Part shown: positions 34,647-44,056 of the stretch, piece by piece
Layout of the letters: each line of letters opens with the position of its first letter
Numbering within the stretch: the stretch's first letter is position 1
NCBI RefSeq assembly: GCF_030345695.1
Contig: NZ_JAUASV010000005.1
Location: 92,890 to 156,889 of the forward strand
Length of the DNA stretch: 64,000 bases
Direction: 5' to 3'
DNA from: Galbitalea sp. SE-J8
GTDB lineage: Bacteria; Actinomycetota; Actinomycetes; Actinomycetales; Microbacteriaceae
The notes under the pieces: model-generated
Databases searched by the model: none
Told to the model about the DNA's origin: nothing
Seen by the model: only the letters and a program-made list of their open reading frames with translations
Translations under genes and position numbers: made by a program

Positions 34647-35660
34647 ATGACGACGCGGCCGCCGACGATCCGGGACGTCGCGGCGCGCGCCGGTGTGTCC
34701 TACCAGACCGTGTCGCGCGTGCTCAACGCGAGCGAGCGCATCCGTCCCGAGACGCGCGAGCGCGTGCGCGCCGCGATGCACGAGCTCGGCTTCCGGCCCA
34801 ACCCCGCCGCGCGCGCCCTCGTCACGAGCCGGTCGGGCGTCATCGGCGTGCTCGCGACGCACGGCGAGGCGCTGTACGGTCCGACGGCGTCGCTCGGCGC
34901 GCTCGAGCTCGCGGCGCGCACCGCCGGCTACGGCGTCTCGACCACCTACCTCGCGTCGACGGATGCCGCGGCGATCCGCGACGGCCTCGACGTGCTACGC
35001 CGCCAGGCGGTGGAGGCGATCGTCGTCGCCGCCCCGCAGGCGCGCGTGTTCGACGTGGTCGCCGAGCTGAGTCTCGACCTGCCGTTCGTCACGCTCGACG
35101 CGGCGGCGCGGGATCCCCGGCACAGCCTCGCGGTCGACCAGGTCGCGGGGGCGGAGCTCGCCGTGCGCCACCTGATCGAGCGGGGGCACGAGCGCATCGT
35201 GCACCTCGCGGGGCCGCTCGACTGGAGCGAGACCGAGGGTCGCGTGCGCGGGTACCGCGCGGCGCTCGCCGCGGCCGGGCTGCCGGCGCGCGAGCCGATC
35301 GTCGGCGACTGGTCGTCGGAGTTCGGCTACCGTGCGGGCCTCGAGCTGCTCGCGCACCGGGACTTCACCGCGGTGTTCGCCGGCAACGACCAGATGGCGC
35401 TCGGCTTCCTGCACGCCTGCGGGGAGCTCGGCGTCGACGTGCCGCGCGACGTGAGCGTCGTCGGCTTCGACGACATCCCGGATGCCGCGCACTTCCTGCC
35501 GCCGCTGACGACCGTCCGCCAGGACTTCGCGGAGGTCGGCCGCCGCGCGATCGCCGCGCTCGTGGCGCAGCTCGGCGGCGACCCGGCCGCGGAGGAGACC
35601 GCGCCCGTGCTGCCGCGCCTCATCTCGCGGTCGTCGACGGCCGCGCGCCGACCGGTGTAA
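34647..35660 (+). CDS. LacI-family regulator of the arabinose operon
   Basis: 337-residue repressor: HTH TIRDVAARAGVSYQTVSRVL, then ligand domain (VIGVLATHGEALYGPTASLG, AVFAGNDQMALGFL, DVSVVGFDDIPDAAHFLPPL). CATAAT ends six bases before ATG 34647, so translation is probably leaderless. It is followed by an operator-bearing leader and araBDA-type genes, so its effector is probably L-arabinose or a related pentose. It is a LacI rather than the GntR-type AraR of Bacillus. Confidence 0.92.
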   Translation: MTTRPPTIRDVAARAGVSYQTVSRVLNASERIRPETRERVRAAMHELGFRPNPAARALVTSRSGVIGVLATHGEALYGPTASLGALELAARTAGYGVSTTYLASTDAAAIRDGLDVLRRQAVEAIVVAAPQARVFDVVAELSLDLPFVTLDAAARDPRHSLAVDQVAGAELAVRHLIERGHERIVHLAGPLDWSETEGRVRGYRAALAAAGLPAREPIVGDWSSEFGYRAGLELLAHRDFTAVFAGNDQMALGFLHACGELGVDVPRDVSVVGFDDIPDAAHFLPPLTTVRQDFAEVGRRAIAALVAQLGGDPAAEETAPVLPRLISRSSTAARRPV

Positions 35661-35661
35661 C

Positions 35662-35716
35662 GTCGGGATCAGCGTGTGAACGGTCACACGCCCATCCCGA
35701 TGATGCTGATCCCGAC
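35662..35716. promoter_or_regulatory. Operator nested in an inverted repeat, upstream of the kinase gene
   Basis: GTGTGAACGGTCACAC (35674-35689) is a LacI-type palindrome with one mismatched pair and central CG. It is enclosed by a perfect 12-bp inverted repeat, GTCGGGATCAGC (35662-35673) and its complement (35705-35716). The outer arms allow a stem in RNA or a second protein site. Likely target of the preceding LacI regulator. Confidence 0.65.
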
Positions 35717-35728
35717 GATGGAGCGCGA

Positions 35729-37363
35729 ATGGGCACCACGACGACCACCGGGCGCGACGCGATCGCGTCCGGGCGCACCGCCCTCGGCATCGAGCTCGGC
35801 TCGACGCGGATCAAGGCGTGCCTCACGGACGCCGACGACCCGGCCGTCGTGCTGGCCACCGGCGGCCACGACTGGGAGAACGAGTACGTCGACCGGCGGT
35901 GGACCTACTCCCTCGACGCGGTGTGGAGCGGACTGCGGGCCGCCTACGCGGCGCTCGTGGCCGACGCGGAGTCGCGGCACGGCATCCGTCCCGTGACGTT
36001 CGGCGCCCTCGGCGTCTCGGCCATGATGCACGGCTACCTGCCGCTCGACGCGGCGGGAGAGCCGCTCGTGCCGTTCCGCACCTGGCGCAACACGAGCACG
36101 GGCGTCGCGGCGGCCGAGCTGAGCGAGCGGTTCGGCGTCAACATCCCGCTGCGCTGGTCGATCGCGCACCTGCACCAGGCCGTGCTCGACGACGAGCCGC
36201 ACCTCGACGCGCTCGACTCGATCACGACGCTCGCCGGGTACGTGCACACCCGGCTCACCGGCCGTCGCGTGCTCGGGATCGGCGACGCCTCGGGGATGGT
36301 GCCGACGGATGCCGCGACCGCCGACTACGACGCGGCGATCCTCGCGAGCTACGACGAGCTCGTCGCCGGGCGGGGACTCGGGCCGCTGCGCGAGCTGCTG
36401 CCGGAGGTGCTGCCCGCGGGGGCCGACGCGGGCGAGCTCAGCGCGGCCGGCGCGGCACTGCTCGATCCGACCGGCCGGCTGCGGCCGGGCGTGCCGTGCG
36501 CTCCCCCGGAGGGCGACGCGGGCACCGGCATGGTCGCGACGAGCTCGGTCGCCCCGCGCACGGGGAACGTGAGCGCGGGCACGAGCATCTTCGCGATGGT
36601 CGTGCTCGAGCGCCCGCTGTCGAGCGTGCACCGCGAGCTCGACCTCGTCGCGACCCCGGCGGGCGACCCGGTGGCGATGGTGCACTGCAACAACGGCGCG
36701 AGCGAGCTCGCGGCCTGGGCCGGGCTGTTCTCGCGGTTCTCCGTCGCGAGCGGCGCGGGGCTGTCCCCGGACGCGGTCTACGAGACGCTGTTCCGCGAGG
36801 CGCTCGCGGGCGAGGCCGACGCGGGCGGCCTGCTCGCCTACAACCACCTCGCCGGCGAGCCCATCGCCGGGCTCGAGGAGGGCCGCCCGCTCGTGCTGCG
36901 CACCCCGGACAGCCGGCTGACCCTCGCGAACTTCGTGCGCGCCGAGCTGTACGGGGTGTTCGGCACCCTCGCGATCGGCATGCGCGTGCTCGCGAACGAG
37001 GGCGTGCGCCTGGACCGGATGTTCGCGCACGGCGGCATGTTCCGCACGGCCGGCGTCGCCCAGCGCTTCCTCGCGGCCGCCCTCGACGCCCCGGTCTCCG
37101 TGGCCGGCACGGCGTCGGAGGGCGGCGCCTGGGGGATGGCGGTGCTCGCCGCCTACCGCCGCGCCGTGGCCGGCGGTGCGGGCGGCGGGCTCGCCGCCTA
37201 CCTGGGCGAGGCCGTGTTCGGGGGCGCGGAAGCGGCATCCGTCGACCCCGTGCCCGCGGATGTCGCGGGCTTCGCCGCCTACCTCGACCGCTATGCGGCC
37301 GGCCTCGCGGTCGAGAGCGCCGCGATCGCCGCGCTGCCCGTGCTGGAAGGAAGCACCCCGTGA
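35729..37363 (+). CDS. araB: FGGY carbohydrate kinase, likely L-ribulokinase
   Basis: 544-residue kinase, ATP-dependent phosphorylation of a ketopentose. N-terminal FGGY lobe with the phosphate loop [15 protein letters not shown], substrate region [20 protein letters not shown] and C-terminal lobe with [20 protein letters not shown] and [12 protein letters not shown]. Placement before araD and araA supports L-ribulose as substrate, though xylulokinase activity cannot be excluded and no separate xylulokinase gene is in the window. ATG 35729 has TGGAGCG upstream. Overlaps araD by four bases. Confidence 0.85.
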   Translation: MGTTTTTGRDAIASGRTALGIELGSTRIKACLTDADDPAVVLATGGHDWENEYVDRRWTYSLDAVWSGLRAAYAALVADAESRHGIRPVTFGALGVSAMMHGYLPLDAAGEPLVPFRTWRNTSTGVAAAELSERFGVNIPLRWSIAHLHQAVLDDEPHLDALDSITTLAGYVHTRLTGRRVLGIGDASGMVPTDAATADYDAAILASYDELVAGRGLGPLRELLPEVLPAGADAGELSAAGAALLDPTGRLRPGVPCAPPEGDAGTGMVATSSVAPRTGNVSAGTSIFAMVVLERPLSSVHRELDLVATPAGDPVAMVHCNNGASELAAWAGLFSRFSVASGAGLSPDAVYETLFREALAGEADAGGLLAYNHLAGEPIAGLEEGRPLVLRTPDSRLTLANFVRAELYGVFGTLAIGMRVLANEGVRLDRMFAHGGMFRTAGVAQRFLAAALDAPVSVAGTASEGGAWGMAVLAAYRRAVAGGAGGGLAAYLGEAVFGGAEAASVDPVPADVAGFAAYLDRYAAGLAVESAAIAALPVLEGSTP

Positions 37364-38070
37364 ACGAGTTCAGTCCCGAGACCGAAGCGGCCATCGCGCG
37401 CGTGCGCGACGACGTGGCGCGGCTGCACGGCGAGCTCGTGCGCTACGGGCTCGTCGTGTGGACCGGCGGCAACGTCTCCGGCCGGGTGCCGGGCGCCGAC
37501 CTGTTCGTGATCAAGCCCTCGGGCGTGCTGTACGACGAGCTCGCGCCCGGGAACATGATCCTGTGCCGCCTCGACGGCACCGTGGTCGCGGGCAGCCCGG
37601 GCAGCGAGCGCAGTCCGTCGAGCGACACCGCCGCGCACGCCTACGTCTACCGCAACATGCCCGAGGTCGGCGGGGTCGTGCACACCCACTCGACCTACGC
37701 GGTCGCGTGGGCGGCGCGCGCCGAGCCGATCCCGTGCGTGATCACGGCGATGGCCGACGAGTTCGGCGGCCCGATCCCGGTCGGCCCGTTCGCGATCATC
37801 GGCGACGACTCGATCGGCCGCGGCATCGTCGCGACGCTCACCGGGCACCGCTCGCGGGCCGTGCTCATGCAGAACCACGGCGTGTTCACGATCGGCACGA
37901 GCGCGCGGGACGCCGTGAAGGCCGCCGTCATGACGGAGGATGTCGCGCGCACCGTGCACATCGCGCGGCAGGGCGGCGAGGTCGTGCCCATCCCCCCGGA
38001 GGCGATCGACCGGCTGTACGACCGCTACCAGAACGTCTACGGGCAGCAGCCGACGGGAGCCATGGCATGA
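37360..38070 (+). CDS. araD: L-ribulose-5-phosphate 4-epimerase
   Basis: 236-residue class II aldolase-fold epimerase converting L-ribulose 5-phosphate to D-xylulose 5-phosphate. Zinc ligands H108, H110 (VVHTHSTY) and H173 (MQNHGVF) are present, with D89 in SSDTAAH and the phosphate site GNVSGR. GTG 37360 overlaps the kinase stop and GGAAGGAA lies upstream. Length is typical (about 231 in E. coli). Coupled to araA by ATGA. Confidence 0.95.
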   Translation: MNEFSPETEAAIARVRDDVARLHGELVRYGLVVWTGGNVSGRVPGADLFVIKPSGVLYDELAPGNMILCRLDGTVVAGSPGSERSPSSDTAAHAYVYRNMPEVGGVVHTHSTYAVAWAARAEPIPCVITAMADEFGGPIPVGPFAIIGDDSIGRGIVATLTGHRSRAVLMQNHGVFTIGTSARDAVKAAVMTEDVARTVHIARQGGEVVPIPPEAIDRLYDRYQNVYGQQPTGAMA

Positions 38071-39581
38071 CCTCCGTCATCCCGGACCTCGGGGAGAACG
38101 TCGTCTGGTTCCTCACCGGAAGCCAGGAGCTCTACGGCGAGGAGACGCTGCGCCGGGTCGCCGAGCAGTCGCGGCGGGTCGTCGCGCTGCTCGCCGACGG
38201 CGCCATCCCGGTGGCGGTCGAGTGGCGGCCGGTGCTGACCGGCTCCGACGCGATCCGGCGGGCGATGATCGACGCGAACGCCGACGACCGGGTCGTCGGC
38301 GTGATCACCTGGATGCACACCTTCAGCCCCGCGAAGATGTGGATCCACGGGTTCGACGCGCTGCGCAAGCCGCTGCTGCACTTCCACACGCAGGCCGACG
38401 TCGCGCTGCCGTGGGCCGACATCGACTTCGACTTCATGAACCTCAACCAGGCCGCGCACGGCGACCGCGAGCACGGCTACCTCCTCGGCCGGATGAGCGT
38501 GCCGCGGAAGACCGTCGTCGGTCACGCGTCGAACCCCGCGGTCGTCGCGAGCATCGCGACCTGGTCGCGCGCCGCATCCGGCTGGGCGGCGTCCCAGGGC
38601 ATGCGGGTCGCGCGCTTCGGCGACAACATGCGGGGCGTCGCGGTGACCGAGGGCGACAAGACCGAGGCGGAGATCCGGCTCGGCGTGAGCGTCAACACCT
38701 GGGGCGTGAACGAGCTCGTCGAGCGGGTCGACGCGCAGACGGATGCCGACATCGACGCGCTCGTCGCGGTCTATCTCGCCGAGTACGACGTCGCGCCGGC
38801 GCTGCTGCCGGGGGCGGAGCGGCACGCGTCGCTGCGCGACGCCGCGGCGATCGAGCTGGGCCTGCGCTCGGTGCTGGAGGGGCTCGGCGCGACCGCGTTC
38901 ACCGACACGTTCGAGGACCTCGGCGGGCTGAGGCAGCTGCCGGGCGTCGCGGTCCAGCGGCTCATGGCCGATGGCTACGGCTTCGGCGCGGAGGGCGACT
39001 GGAAGACCGCCGTGCTCGTGCGCATCGCGGCCGTCATGGGGGCGGGCCTGCCCGGCGGTGCGAGCCTCATGGAGGACTACACCTACGACCTCACCCCGGG
39101 CGAGGAGCTCATCCTGGGCGCGCACATGCTCGAGGTCTCGCCGTCGCTCAGCTCCGCCCGGCCGAGCCTTCAGGTCCATCCGCTCGGCATCGGCGGCAGG
39201 GACGACCCGGTGCGCCTGGTGTTCACGGCGGATGCGGGACCGGCCGTCGTGGTCGCGCTCAGCGACCAGCGCGAGCGCTTCCGCCTCGTCGCGAACGCCG
39301 TGACGACCGTGACCCCGCCCGAGGCGCTGCCGAAGCTCCCGGTGGGGCGCGCGGTGTGGCGGCCCGCGCCGGACTTCACGACGAGTGCGACCGCGTGGCT
39401 CATCGCGGGAGCCGCGCACCACACCGTCATGACGAACCAGGTCGGCGTCGAGGCCTGGGAGGATCTCGCGCGCATCGCGGGCATCGAGCTCCTCGTCATC
39501 GACGAGTCGACGACGGTGCGCGGCTTCGAGGACCGGCTGCGCGCGAACGCGGCCTACTTCCGGCTCGCGCAGGGGCTGTAG
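38067..39581 (+). CDS. araA: L-arabinose isomerase
   Basis: 504-residue Mn2+-dependent isomerase of L-arabinose to L-ribulose. Metal/catalytic residues by motif: E309 (GFGAEGDWK), E336 (LMEDYTYDL), H353 (GAHMLEV) and the late His pair at 451-452 (AAHHTVMT). N-terminal [11 protein letters not shown] is the family signature. Full length. ATGA overlap with araD puts the three genes in one operon, order kinase-epimerase-isomerase. Confidence 0.97.
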   Translation: MTSVIPDLGENVVWFLTGSQELYGEETLRRVAEQSRRVVALLADGAIPVAVEWRPVLTGSDAIRRAMIDANADDRVVGVITWMHTFSPAKMWIHGFDALRKPLLHFHTQADVALPWADIDFDFMNLNQAAHGDREHGYLLGRMSVPRKTVVGHASNPAVVASIATWSRAASGWAASQGMRVARFGDNMRGVAVTEGDKTEAEIRLGVSVNTWGVNELVERVDAQTDADIDALVAVYLAEYDVAPALLPGAERHASLRDAAAIELGLRSVLEGLGATAFTDTFEDLGGLRQLPGVAVQRLMADGYGFGAEGDWKTAVLVRIAAVMGAGLPGGASLMEDYTYDLTPGEELILGAHMLEVSPSLSSARPSLQVHPLGIGGRDDPVRLVFTADAGPAVVVALSDQRERFRLVANAVTTVTPPEALPKLPVGRAVWRPAPDFTTSATAWLIAGAAHHTVMTNQVGVEAWEDLARIAGIELLVIDESTTVRGFEDRLRANAAYFRLAQGL

Positions 39582-39615
39582 GCGGGATCGGCTCGCCCGG
39601 CGCTCGCCGCGCGGG

Positions 39616-40659
39616 TCACCCGGTCGGCGCCGGACCGGTGCTGCCCCGCACGACGAGCTCGGCGTGCAGCTGCACGTGCTGCGGGGTGTCGGTGCCGCCG
39701 AGCAGCGCGAGCAGCATCCGGAGGGCCTCCGCGCCCATCTCCCGCAGCGGCTGGGCCATGGTGGTGAGCTGGGGCACGGCCGCCGATGCCTCGGGGATGT
39801 TGTCGAACCCGACCACCGAGAGGTCGCCGGGCACGCGGATGCCGAGCTCCGAGGCGATCTCGAGCACGCGGATCGCGGACTGGTCGTTGGCGGCGAAGAT
39901 CGCGGTCGGACGGTCGGTCATGGTGAGCAGCGCCCGCGCCGCGTCGTCGGTCTGTGGCGCACGGTAGTTGCCGTCGCGCACGAGTGCGGGATCGTACGGG
40001 ATGCCCGCGTCCTCGAGGGCGCGGCGGTAGCCGAGCTCGCGCAGCTCCGCCGACTCGAGGTCGCGCCGGCCGCTGATGTGGGCGATGCGGCGGTGGCCGA
40101 GCTCGATGAGGTGCCGCGTCGCGGTGTAGGCGCCCGCGACGTTGTCCGAGCCGATGCTCGCGGGACCGCCGCGACCGGTGTGCGGGTCGATCGTCACGAC
40201 GGGGATCGAGGTGGACGACATGGTGACGGTCGGCGTGACGATGATCGCCCCGTCGATGAGCGTGCCGGCCAGGCGCGAGAGCGAGCGGCGCTCCCAGCCC
40301 ACGTTGCCGCGGTCGGAGTTCGGCCCCGAGTAGGCGAGCAGCTCGTAGTCCGTGCCGTACATCGCCGCCGAGACGGCCTTGAGCAGTTCCGTCGAGAAGG
40401 GCTCGAACTCGGCGACGAGGATGCCGAGCACGTTGGTCTTCGAACGCCGGAGGCTGCTCGCGACGAGCGACGACTCGTAGCCGAGCTCGGACACCACCGT
40501 CATGACGCGCGAGAACGTGGACGCGGCGACTCCGTACCGGCCGTTGATGACCTTCGAGACGGTCGCCACCGACACGCCGGCGGCGCGCGCCACGTCGTGG
40601 ATCGTCGTGCGGCCCGAGACCGGGGAGAGCTCGGCGTCGGGGGGCATGGCGAACACCAT
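39616..40659 (-). CDS. LacI-family regulator of the GH3-linked importer
   Basis: 347-residue repressor: HTH TIHDVARAAGVSVATVSKVI, hinge, ligand domain (VLGILVAEFEPFSTELLKAV, AIFAANDQSAIRVLEIASEL, DLSVVGFDNIPEASAAVPQL). ATG 40659 (MVFAMPPD) follows CGGGGA; ATG 40647 is an alternative, and longer upstream frames are spurious. Divergent from the importer-GH3 operon with an operator between; the effector is probably a xylo-oligosaccharide or beta-glucoside. Convergent with araA. Confidence 0.92.
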   Translation of the reverse strand: MVFAMPPDAELSPVSGRTTIHDVARAAGVSVATVSKVINGRYGVAASTFSRVMTVVSELGYESSLVASSLRRSKTNVLGILVAEFEPFSTELLKAVSAAMYGTDYELLAYSGPNSDRGNVGWERRSLSRLAGTLIDGAIIVTPTVTMSSTSIPVVTIDPHTGRGGPASIGSDNVAGAYTATRHLIELGHRRIAHISGRRDLESAELRELGYRRALEDAGIPYDPALVRDGNYRAPQTDDAARALLTMTDRPTAIFAANDQSAIRVLEIASELGIRVPGDLSVVGFDNIPEASAAVPQLTTMAQPLREMGAEALRMLLALLGGTDTPQHVQLHAELVVRGSTGPAPTG

Positions 40660-40704
40660 ATCCCCGATCCACGCCGGGCAGGTCGACGCGGACGGGCGAA
40701 TCGA

Positions 40705-40728
40705 AAACGTTATCGATATCGTTTGACA
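40705..40728 (+). promoter_or_regulatory. Operator overlapping the -35 of the GH3-importer operon
   Basis: AAACGTTATCGATATCGTTT (40705-40724) is a 20-bp palindrome with one mismatched pair and a central CG, typical for LacI proteins. It overlaps the consensus -35 TTGACA (40723-40728); the -10 is weak (CACGTT, 17 bases on). A bound repressor would exclude RNA polymerase. Confidence 0.75.
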
Positions 40729-40858
40729 AGCCAGCTCCGGTCTGGCACGTTGTGTCCTGACGGCACGATCGGCCGCAGCGTCACCGCGGAGCGAGCACCG
40801 GTTGCGTGACCAGGGCGCGATCACCGAGTCAATGACGACAACAGCAAGGAGTTCCCCA

Positions 40859-42145
40859 ATGAAGAGGAAATTTCGCGGGGCGACCACGGTCGCGATCGGC
40901 ATGGGCGTCGCCCTCGCCGCCGCCGGATGCGCGGGCGGTAGCGACCAGGGCGACGCGGACGGCACCGTCACGCTGACCGTGTGGACCAACTCGACGACCG
41001 GTCCGGGTCTCGAGTTCTTCACCAATGCGGCCAAGGCGTACCACGAGAAGGACCCGAACGTCACGGTCAGCGTCCAGTCGATCCAGAACGAGGACCTCGA
41101 CGGCAAGCTGCAGACGGCGCTCAACTCGAGCTCGGCACCGGACATCTTCCTGCAGCGCGGCGGCGGGAAGATGCAGGCCATGGTCGAGGCGGACCAGCTG
41201 CAGGCTCTCCACCTGAGCGACGAGGCCACGGCCAACGCCGGCGAGGCCGCGCTCGCGGGCGAGTCGATCGACGGCACGGTCTACGCGGTGCCGTTCGACT
41301 TCCTGCCCGAGGGCATCTACTACAGCCAGGACCTGTTCACGCAGGCCGGCATCGACGGCACGCCCACGACGCTCTCCGACCTCGAGGCCGTCGTCCAGAA
41401 GCTCAAGGACGCCGGCATCGAGCCGATCGCGGTCGGCGCGAAGGACGCCTGGCCCGCCGCGCACTGGTACTACAACTTCGCCCTGCGCGAGTGCAGTGGC
41501 GACGTCATGAACGAGACGGCGAAGTCGCTCGCGTTCGACGACGCGTGCTGGACGAAGGCCGGCGAGGACCTCGAGGACTTCCTCGCGACCGATCCGTTCA
41601 ACGACGGCTTCCTGACCACCCCGGCGCAGCAGGGCGCCGGATCGTCAGCTGGTCTGCTTGCGAACCATAAGGCCGCCATGGAGCTCATGGGCGGATGGGA
41701 CCCCGGCGTGATCGCGTCGCTCACGCCCGACCAGAAGCCGCTCCCCGACCTCGGCTGGTTCCCGTTCCCGACCATCGACGGCGGCCAGGGCGACCCGACC
41801 GCTCTCCTCGGCGGCATCGACGGCTACTCCGTGTCGAAGGATGCGCCGAAGCAGGCGACCGAGTTCCTCGAGTTCCTGCTCACGAAGGAGCAGCAGGAGG
41901 CCTACGCGACGGCGTTCAACGCCATCCCGGTGAACAAGGACGCCCAGAGCGGGGTGACCGACCCGTACAACGTCTCGGCGCTCGAGGCGTTCAACAAGTC
42001 CGGGTTCGTGTCGCAGTACCTCGACACGCTGTACGGCGCGAACGTCGGCAACGCGATGAACACCGCGGTGGTCGACCTGTTCGCGGGCAAGGGCTCGGCC
42101 GCCGACATCGCGTCGCAGTCGAACGACGCCGCGGCGAAGGGCTGA
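40859..42145 (+). CDS. Sugar-binding lipoprotein (CUT1), GH3-linked
   Basis: 428-residue lipoprotein, lipobox AAGC (C24). Family-1 solute-binding fold: VTLTVWTNSTTGPGLEFFTN, SSSAPDIFLQRGGGKMQAMV, FDFLPEGIYYSQDLFTQAGI, PTTLSDLEAVVQKLKDAGIE, LGGIDGYSVSKDAPKQATEF. Resembles cellobiose/xylobiose binding proteins (BxlE-like) from actinobacteria. ATG 40859 has AAGGAG ten bases upstream; in-frame 40802 has none. Confidence 0.92.
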   Translation: MKRKFRGATTVAIGMGVALAAAGCAGGSDQGDADGTVTLTVWTNSTTGPGLEFFTNAAKAYHEKDPNVTVSVQSIQNEDLDGKLQTALNSSSAPDIFLQRGGGKMQAMVEADQLQALHLSDEATANAGEAALAGESIDGTVYAVPFDFLPEGIYYSQDLFTQAGIDGTPTTLSDLEAVVQKLKDAGIEPIAVGAKDAWPAAHWYYNFALRECSGDVMNETAKSLAFDDACWTKAGEDLEDFLATDPFNDGFLTTPAQQGAGSSAGLLANHKAAMELMGGWDPGVIASLTPDQKPLPDLGWFPFPTIDGGQGDPTALLGGIDGYSVSKDAPKQATEFLEFLLTKEQQEAYATAFNAIPVNKDAQSGVTDPYNVSALEAFNKSGFVSQYLDTLYGANVGNAMNTAVVDLFAGKGSAADIASQSNDAAAKG

Positions 42146-42155
42146 GCAGCCAGTC

Positions 42156-43175
42156 ATGAGCACCACCCTGAGCACGAGCCGACCCGTCGGCGACGAGCTG
42201 CAGGGCACGCCCGAGGTCGGGGGCGCGGTCACCGCGTCCCCGGCCTCGCCACGGCCGGAGCGACGCCGCACCGGTCGGGCGCGCCTCCGGCTCGAGGTCC
42301 TGCTTCTGGCGGGGCCCGCGGTCATCGTCTTCGTCGCGTTCGTGGTCTTCCCGGTCGTCCTGGCGGCCTACTACGGCTTCTACAAGTGGAAGGGCTACGG
42401 CGTTCCGACCGACTTCGTCGGCCTGCAGAACTACCTGCTGATCCTCCAGGACCCGCAGTTCCAGCAGGTGCTGCAGCACAACCTCTTCATCGTGGTGCTG
42501 TCGCTTGTCATCCAGGGACCGCTCGCCATCGGGCTCGCGCTGCTGCTCAACCAGAAGATCCGCGGGCGCTCGCTCATCCGCGTGCTCATCTTCGTGCCGT
42601 ACGTCATCTCCGAGGTCATCGTCGGCACCGGCTGGAGTCTCATGCTCCAGGACACCGGCGCGGTCAACGACCTGCTGGCGAAGCTGCACCTCGACGCCTT
42701 CGCGGCGAGCTGGCTGGCCGACCCGAACCTCGCGCTGTGGACCCTGATGGGGATCATCTCGTGGAAGTACATCGGGTTCGCGATCATCCTCATGCTCGCG
42801 GGGATGCAGTCGATCCCCGAGGAGCTCTACGAGGCGGCGTCGCTCGACGGTGCCGGCTACTGGCGCTCGCAGTGGACCATCACGCTCCCGCTGCTCGGCC
42901 CGACCATCCGGATCTGGGCGTTCCTGTCGATCATCGGATCGCTCCAGCTGTTCGACCTCGTCTACATCATCTGGGGTCAGTACGTGTCGTCGACGGCGGG
43001 CACCTCGACCATGGCGACGTACATGGTGCAGGAGGGGCGCGGCGCCGGAAACTTCGGCTACGGCAACGCCGTCGCGGTCGTCATGTTCGTCATCTCCCTC
43101 GTCGTCGCACTGCTCTACCAGCGCTTCGTCCTGCGCCGCGACCTGCGGGGCGCCGTCACGGAAGGCCGTCGATGA
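42156..43175 (+). CDS. CUT1 sugar ABC permease 1 (BxlF/MalF-type)
   Basis: 339-residue permease with six helices; EAA loop EELYEAASLDGAGYWRSQW followed by ITLPLLGP. The N-terminal 45 residues are Thr/Pro/Arg-rich and cytoplasmic. Typical of cellobiose, chitobiose or xylobiose systems. Ten bases after the binding protein; overlaps permease 2 (ATGA). Confidence 0.93.
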   Translation: MSTTLSTSRPVGDELQGTPEVGGAVTASPASPRPERRRTGRARLRLEVLLLAGPAVIVFVAFVVFPVVLAAYYGFYKWKGYGVPTDFVGLQNYLLILQDPQFQQVLQHNLFIVVLSLVIQGPLAIGLALLLNQKIRGRSLIRVLIFVPYVISEVIVGTGWSLMLQDTGAVNDLLAKLHLDAFAASWLADPNLALWTLMGIISWKYIGFAIILMLAGMQSIPEELYEAASLDGAGYWRSQWTITLPLLGPTIRIWAFLSIIGSLQLFDLVYIIWGQYVSSTAGTSTMATYMVQEGRGAGNFGYGNAVAVVMFVISLVVALLYQRFVLRRDLRGAVTEGRR

Positions 43176-44056
43176 TGTCCGCACTCGCCGCCGAGACCAC
43201 GCCGGGCGGGAAGCCGGTGCTGCCGCGTCGCACCCGCGGCGTCGCGTGGGGCAACCCGGTCACCTACTTCATCGCGCTGCTGCTCGTCGCGGTGTGCCTC
43301 GCCCCGGTCGCGTACATCGTGCTGGGCGGATTCCGCACCAACTCGCAGATCACGGCCGATCCGTCGGGGCTGCCGAGCCCGTGGCAGATCGGCAACTACA
43401 TCGACGTGCTGACGTCGATCACGTTCTGGCGCGAGTTCGCGAACTCGACCGTCGTCTCGCTCATCACCACCGTCGGCGTCGTCGTGCTGGGGCTGATGGT
43501 GAGCTACGTGCTCGCGCGCTACCGGTTCGCCGGCACGGGCGCGCTGTACTCGCTGTTCGCGGCGGGGCTGATGTTCCCGATGACGGTCGCGATCACGCCG
43601 CTGTACATCCTGATCAAGGACCTCGGTCTGGTGAACAGCCTCGCGGGCGTCATCATCCCGCAGATCGCGTTCGGCCTGCCGACCACGGTGATCATCCTCG
43701 TGCCGTTCCTCCGCGCCATCCCGGCCGAGATCGAGGAGGCGGCGTTCATCGACGGCGCGAGCCGGCTCGGGTTCTTCTGGCGGATGGTCGTGCCGCTCTC
43801 GCTCCCGGGCGTCGTGACGGTCGGCATCCTCGCGTTCGTGGCGAGCTGGAACAGCTATCTGCTGCCCCTGTTCATCCTCAACGACGAGGCCACCTTCACG
43901 CTGCCGCTCGGGGTGCAGGCGTTCTCGTCGCAGTACTCGGTCGACACCGCCAAGGTGCTCGCGTTCACGTCGCTGTCTGTGCTGCCGGCGCTGATCTTCT
44001 TCACCATCTTCGAGCGCCGCATCGTCGGCGGTCTTACCGGCGCCGTCAAGGGATGA
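43172..44056 (+). CDS. CUT1 sugar ABC permease 2 (BxlG/MalG-type)
   Basis: 294-residue partner permease. Marks are YIVLGGFRTNSQITADP, the EAA loop AEIEEAAFIDGASRLGFFWR and WNSYLLPLFILNDEATFTLP. ATG 43172 overlaps the previous stop; a second ATG follows immediately. Overlaps the GH3 gene by four bases. As with the other CUT1 set, no ATPase is encoded. Confidence 0.93.
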   Translation: MMSALAAETTPGGKPVLPRRTRGVAWGNPVTYFIALLLVAVCLAPVAYIVLGGFRTNSQITADPSGLPSPWQIGNYIDVLTSITFWREFANSTVVSLITTVGVVVLGLMVSYVLARYRFAGTGALYSLFAAGLMFPMTVAITPLYILIKDLGLVNSLAGVIIPQIAFGLPTTVIILVPFLRAIPAEIEEAAFIDGASRLGFFWRMVVPLSLPGVVTVGILAFVASWNSYLLPLFILNDEATFTLPLGVQAFSSQYSVDTAKVLAFTSLSVLPALIFFTIFERRIVGGLTGAVKG

